Of a DNA stretch of 18,139 nucleotides, positions 16,478 to 18,139 are shown in pieces (positions within the stretch are counted from its first letter, which is position 1; each line of letters opens with the position of its first letter). The position numbers and the translations under genes are program-made. Source of the DNA: an uncultured bacterium. Lineage in GTDB: Bacteria > Patescibacteriota > Saccharimonadia > Saccharimonadales > Saccharimonadaceae. The notes beneath the pieces were generated by a model. It had not been told where the DNA came from and searched no databases. It was given only the letters and a program-made list of their open reading frames with translations. The stretch is from positions 1 through 18,139 of the forward strand of contig CALIMO010000034.1 in the NCBI GenBank assembly GCA_938045655.1, given 5' to 3'.

Positions 16478-16582
16478 ATTTCACTGTATTCAGTTTTTAG
16501 AGCGATTGGAATGAATTTTAGGCAATGAAACAGTAGTATATTTGGACATATTTTGCTCATTTGTCTAGTCTAAACACTCATT

Positions 16583-16783
16583 TTATTTTCTTGAAATTTT
16601 TCGCATTTCTGCTTTAGCAACCAAGAAAAGTTGATTGATTTCTTGCCGTTTTTCCAGAAATTCTGCCAGGGCGTTTTCTTCTTCACTACAGTGCTTTTTG
16701 TCTTCTGGTTTTGGTTTTTCGAACCAATCCCAAATAAATATGGCAACGACGATAATCATAAAAGCTATAAAGTAATCCATCAT
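16583..16783 (-). CDS. 66-aa single-TM protein
   Basis: Starts MMDYFIAFMIIVVAIFIWDW: one membrane helix at about 4-20, then a charged cytoplasmic part with a probable helix EEENALAEFLEKRQEINQLF and a basic end (RKISRK). No signal-peptidase site. GAGG lies upstream of the double ATG; the second Met could be the start. The stop of the 86-aa gene lies 9 nt upstream, so both belong to one message. By placement it may be a membrane component of the transfer machinery, but I recognise no family. No terminator with a U-run is visible after it. Confidence 0.65.
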   Translation of the reverse strand: MMDYFIAFMIIVVAIFIWDWFEKPKPEDKKHCSEEENALAEFLEKRQEINQLFLVAKAEMRKISRK

Positions 16784-16792
16784 AAAGCTACC

Positions 16793-17053
16793 TCATTTCA
16801 GTTTCTCAGTAGCGTAATAAGTGAACGCTTTAAGAATATACTCGGTGCAGTCTTTAGCTTCTGGCGTATTTTTGAGGATTTCAGACTGAGTAAGCGCCAG
16901 ATTGCCCACTTTATATAAAATATCGCTAGCGAGAAGCTCCAAGGCTTGATTATCTGCCATCGCTTCACTCAGTGTTTTAGCCACTTCCAACTGATAGGGG
17001 CTAACAAGTTGAGGAAGGTCTACTTTTGGGGTTGACTTTTGAATATGATTCAT
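16793..17053 (-). CDS. Unknown 86-aa helical protein
   Basis: First gene of the leftward arm. AAAGGAG lies 7 nt before the ATG. The product is soluble and mostly helix-forming (LEVAKTLSEAMADNQALELLASDILYKVGN), with one cysteine and no signal or membrane segment; the predicted charge is close to neutral. It shares a message with the 66-aa membrane protein. The position next to a divergent promoter region with a dyad would suit a small regulator, but no helix-turn-helix or ribbon-helix-helix is evident, so no function is offered. Confidence 0.65.
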   Translation of the reverse strand: MNHIQKSTPKVDLPQLVSPYQLEVAKTLSEAMADNQALELLASDILYKVGNLALTQSEILKNTPEAKDCTEYILKAFTYYATEKLK

Positions 17054-17184
17054 GAGATTTCTCCTTTGATTTTGGTATAATTTAGGTTATAAACATTGTC
17101 GACTTTGTTTATGATTATAGTGTAGCGAATATTTTTATCTCATTCATCAGGTAAAAAATCTCAGAAATCTCAAGGAGAAATCGT
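17054..17184. promoter_or_regulatory. Divergent promoter region with dyad operator candidate
   Basis: Between the two divergent arms lie a + strand extended -10, TGG-TATAAT (17073-17081), without a clear -35; a - strand TATAAT (17119-17114); and between them an imperfect palindrome with arms ATAAACA (17089-17095) and TGTTTAT (17106-17112) around GTCGAC (17098-17103), pairing at 20 of 24 positions. AAATCTCA is tandemly repeated (17156-17163, 17165-17172) before the + strand gene. AAGGAGAAATC (17172-17182) recurs inverted at 17066-17056 before the - strand gene. Confidence 0.6.
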
Positions 17185-17889
17185 ATGACTGAATTTAGAT
17201 TAGGATGGTTTTGCTATATTTTGCAAAAATCTGAAAAGAAAAAACGAAACCAAGAAGATTTCGTCAATAGTGTTTTGAATAGATTGGTGGGTGAAAATAA
17301 CCCTAAAATTTCATTTATTCCAGAAATTAACCGTGTTTCTAGCAACCGCATTTTTACGGGCGATGAAGAAGTTCCAGAATTTTACCGCGAAGCTTTGCCG
17401 ATTAGTGATTTAAGTTTTCAGTCTCAAAGGATAGCTGATATTTTGAAAGATTTAAACCGTGATGAAACTTTCGATTATAATCAAGCTGTTTTTAAAATCA
17501 AATCCGCTCTTTTAAACCAAGCCAAAAAAGCTACCGTTGTTTTTGGTAGCGAAAAAATAGAATTGCTTAATCATTGTCAAGAAAATGAATTTTACTTGGC
17601 GACCCTTTTGATTTTCTTGGTGAATCTTTCGAATATTCCTTCCAAAAACTCAGAAGAATTAAGACAAGCGCAAATCATTAACCAGCACATTTTTAAGTAT
17701 CTTGAAAATGAGATTCTATTAACGCCATATTCACATAGAAAAGCTATTGAGGAAGCTTTAAAAAGTCAACAACAGATTTTTTATTTTGATTTATATAAGC
17801 CTGAAGCGTTAAACGATAATAAAAATCTCGTTTCATCCACTTTAAAAGTTTTAATTCCAAAATGCCAATTATCCAGAATGGTTTTATAA
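17185..17889 (+). CDS. Unknown 234-aa protein, divergent arm
   Basis: AAGGAG (17172-17177) is 7 nt before the ATG. The product starts MTEFRLGWFCYILQKSEKKK, is soluble, and seems to have two helical parts: residues 1-120 (with RIFTGDEEVPEFYREALPIS near 55-74, recalling the way helix-turn-helix proteins recognise a permitted partner, though no clear HTH is present) and 125-234, rich in leucine (ENEFYLATLLIFLVNLSNIPS). I recognise no family. It is read away from the transfer genes and overlaps the next ORF by 28 nt, so the two probably form one unit. Cargo such as a defence or addiction system is possible from the location alone; nothing in the sequence proves it. Confidence 0.7.
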   Translation: MTEFRLGWFCYILQKSEKKKRNQEDFVNSVLNRLVGENNPKISFIPEINRVSSNRIFTGDEEVPEFYREALPISDLSFQSQRIADILKDLNRDETFDYNQAVFKIKSALLNQAKKATVVFGSEKIELLNHCQENEFYLATLLIFLVNLSNIPSKNSEELRQAQIINQHIFKYLENEILLTPYSHRKAIEEALKSQQQIFYFDLYKPEALNDNKNLVSSTLKVLIPKCQLSRMVL

Positions 17890-18139
17890 TTCAAAATGAG
17901 ACCATCAATGAGCGAATCGCTCAGTTTATTGAAAGCAATTTTAAAGATAGCAACAAATTAACCTTAATTGCTGGCTTTTGTAAAAATGAAGATGAATTTC
18001 ATGAAGTTATTGATAGACATTTACCCAAAGAAGCTATCAATAAAATTTTTAAAGTTAAAAGTTTCGCTTTATCTATAAAAGCCAGTTATGACTATACCGC
18101 TTCGAAAATGAAAAATATGGTAATCTTAACAGAAAATGT
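17862..18139 (+). CDS. Unknown protein, cut by window edge
   Basis: An ORF open to the end of the window (92 codons seen), starting ATG at 17862 within the last 28 nt of the 234-aa gene in another frame. The visible part, MPIIQNGFIIQNETINERIAQF followed by LTLIAGFCKNEDEFHEVIDRHL, looks like a folded soluble protein with alternating strands and helices. No good ribosome site precedes the ATG, which suggests translational coupling. Because this frame is open from 17823, a single-base slip that joins it to the preceding gene cannot be excluded. Family unknown. Confidence 0.55.
   Translation, partial: MPIIQNGFIIQNETINERIAQFIESNFKDSNKLTLIAGFCKNEDEFHEVIDRHLPKEAINKIFKVKSFALSIKASYDYTASKMKNMVILTEN

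Larger units (their letters stand above)
11229..18139. mobile_element. Integrated TnpX/TndX-type element, right end outside window
   Basis: A large serine recombinase, a TnpW-family protein, a replication-relaxation protein, a VirD4/TraG-like ATPase and three small proteins lie head-to-tail on the - strand opposite the core genes, with a divergent + strand pair beyond. This gene set is known from integrative or mobilizable elements of Gram-positive bacteria. One end should be next to fusA; the other is not included. Base composition by eye is close to that of the host genes. Confidence 0.7.

Noticed and set aside
14081..16512. 14-bp direct repeat AGAGCGATTGGAAT at 14081-14094 and 16499-16512
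   Set aside because: One pair of this length is about what chance gives in 18 kb of AT-rich DNA; one copy is coding, and neither is near an element end.
1..18139. CRISPR arrays, tRNA, rRNA, riboswitch classes and IS ends
   Set aside because: No regularly spaced repeats, cloverleaf, rRNA-like sequence, known aptamer or transposase of IS type was found on either strand.
1..18139. UGA recoded as glycine, as in some CPR lineages
   Set aside because: Long genes contain no in-frame TGA, and TGA ends at least the 53-aa and 86-aa genes at sensible places.

Overview
The window reads as a chromosome segment of a low-GC bacterium, most likely of the Candidate Phyla Radiation and closest in feel to Saccharibacteria (TM7). 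That placement is an inference: it rests on AT-rich compact genes, frequent CGA/CGT arginine codons and strongly divergent but intact core genes. No database search was possible. TGA serves as a stop and all long genes read cleanly with the standard code, which argues weakly against the UGA-recoding CPR lineages.

Positions 1-11156 are core chromosome, all on the + strand: a 53-aa unknown protein with its own promoter and terminator, rpoB and rpoC (abutting, one operon), a two-TM DUF3592-like membrane protein coupled to an RNase HI gene, a frameshifted remnant of a small membrane-protein gene, and fusA (EF-G) behind a structured leader. Promoters here are easy to read: a -35 box, a 17-bp spacer and, in four of five cases, a TGn extended -10. 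Intrinsic terminators separate most units. The core genes carry unusual changes in very conserved sites. RpoC has lost all eight cysteines of both zinc sites and has the trigger-helix sequence LNTFH typical of eukaryotic/archaeal polymerases. EF-G has NKIN in place of NKxD and lacks the SA of the G5 motif.

From 11229 to the right edge is an integrated mobile element. On the - strand, in transcription order from 17053 down to 11229, it encodes an 86-aa unknown protein, a 66-aa one-TM protein, a 55-aa two-TM protein, a VirD4/TraG/HerA-like DNA-pumping ATPase, a replication-relaxation family protein, a TnpW-family small protein and a TnpX/TndX-type large serine recombinase. The recombinase gene ends against the fusA terminator, so one element end should lie between about 11157 and 11230; the other is outside the window. 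A divergent + strand pair (234 aa, and a second ORF cut by the window edge) starts at 17185. A dyad-symmetric candidate operator sits between the two arms.

Working model: TnpX, possibly helped by TnpW, excises and integrates the element; the replication-relaxation protein processes DNA; and the ATPase with the small membrane proteins moves it. No relaxase of a classical family and no type IV channel genes are visible in the part shown. The divergent pair has no recognised function and is the best candidate for undescribed cargo.
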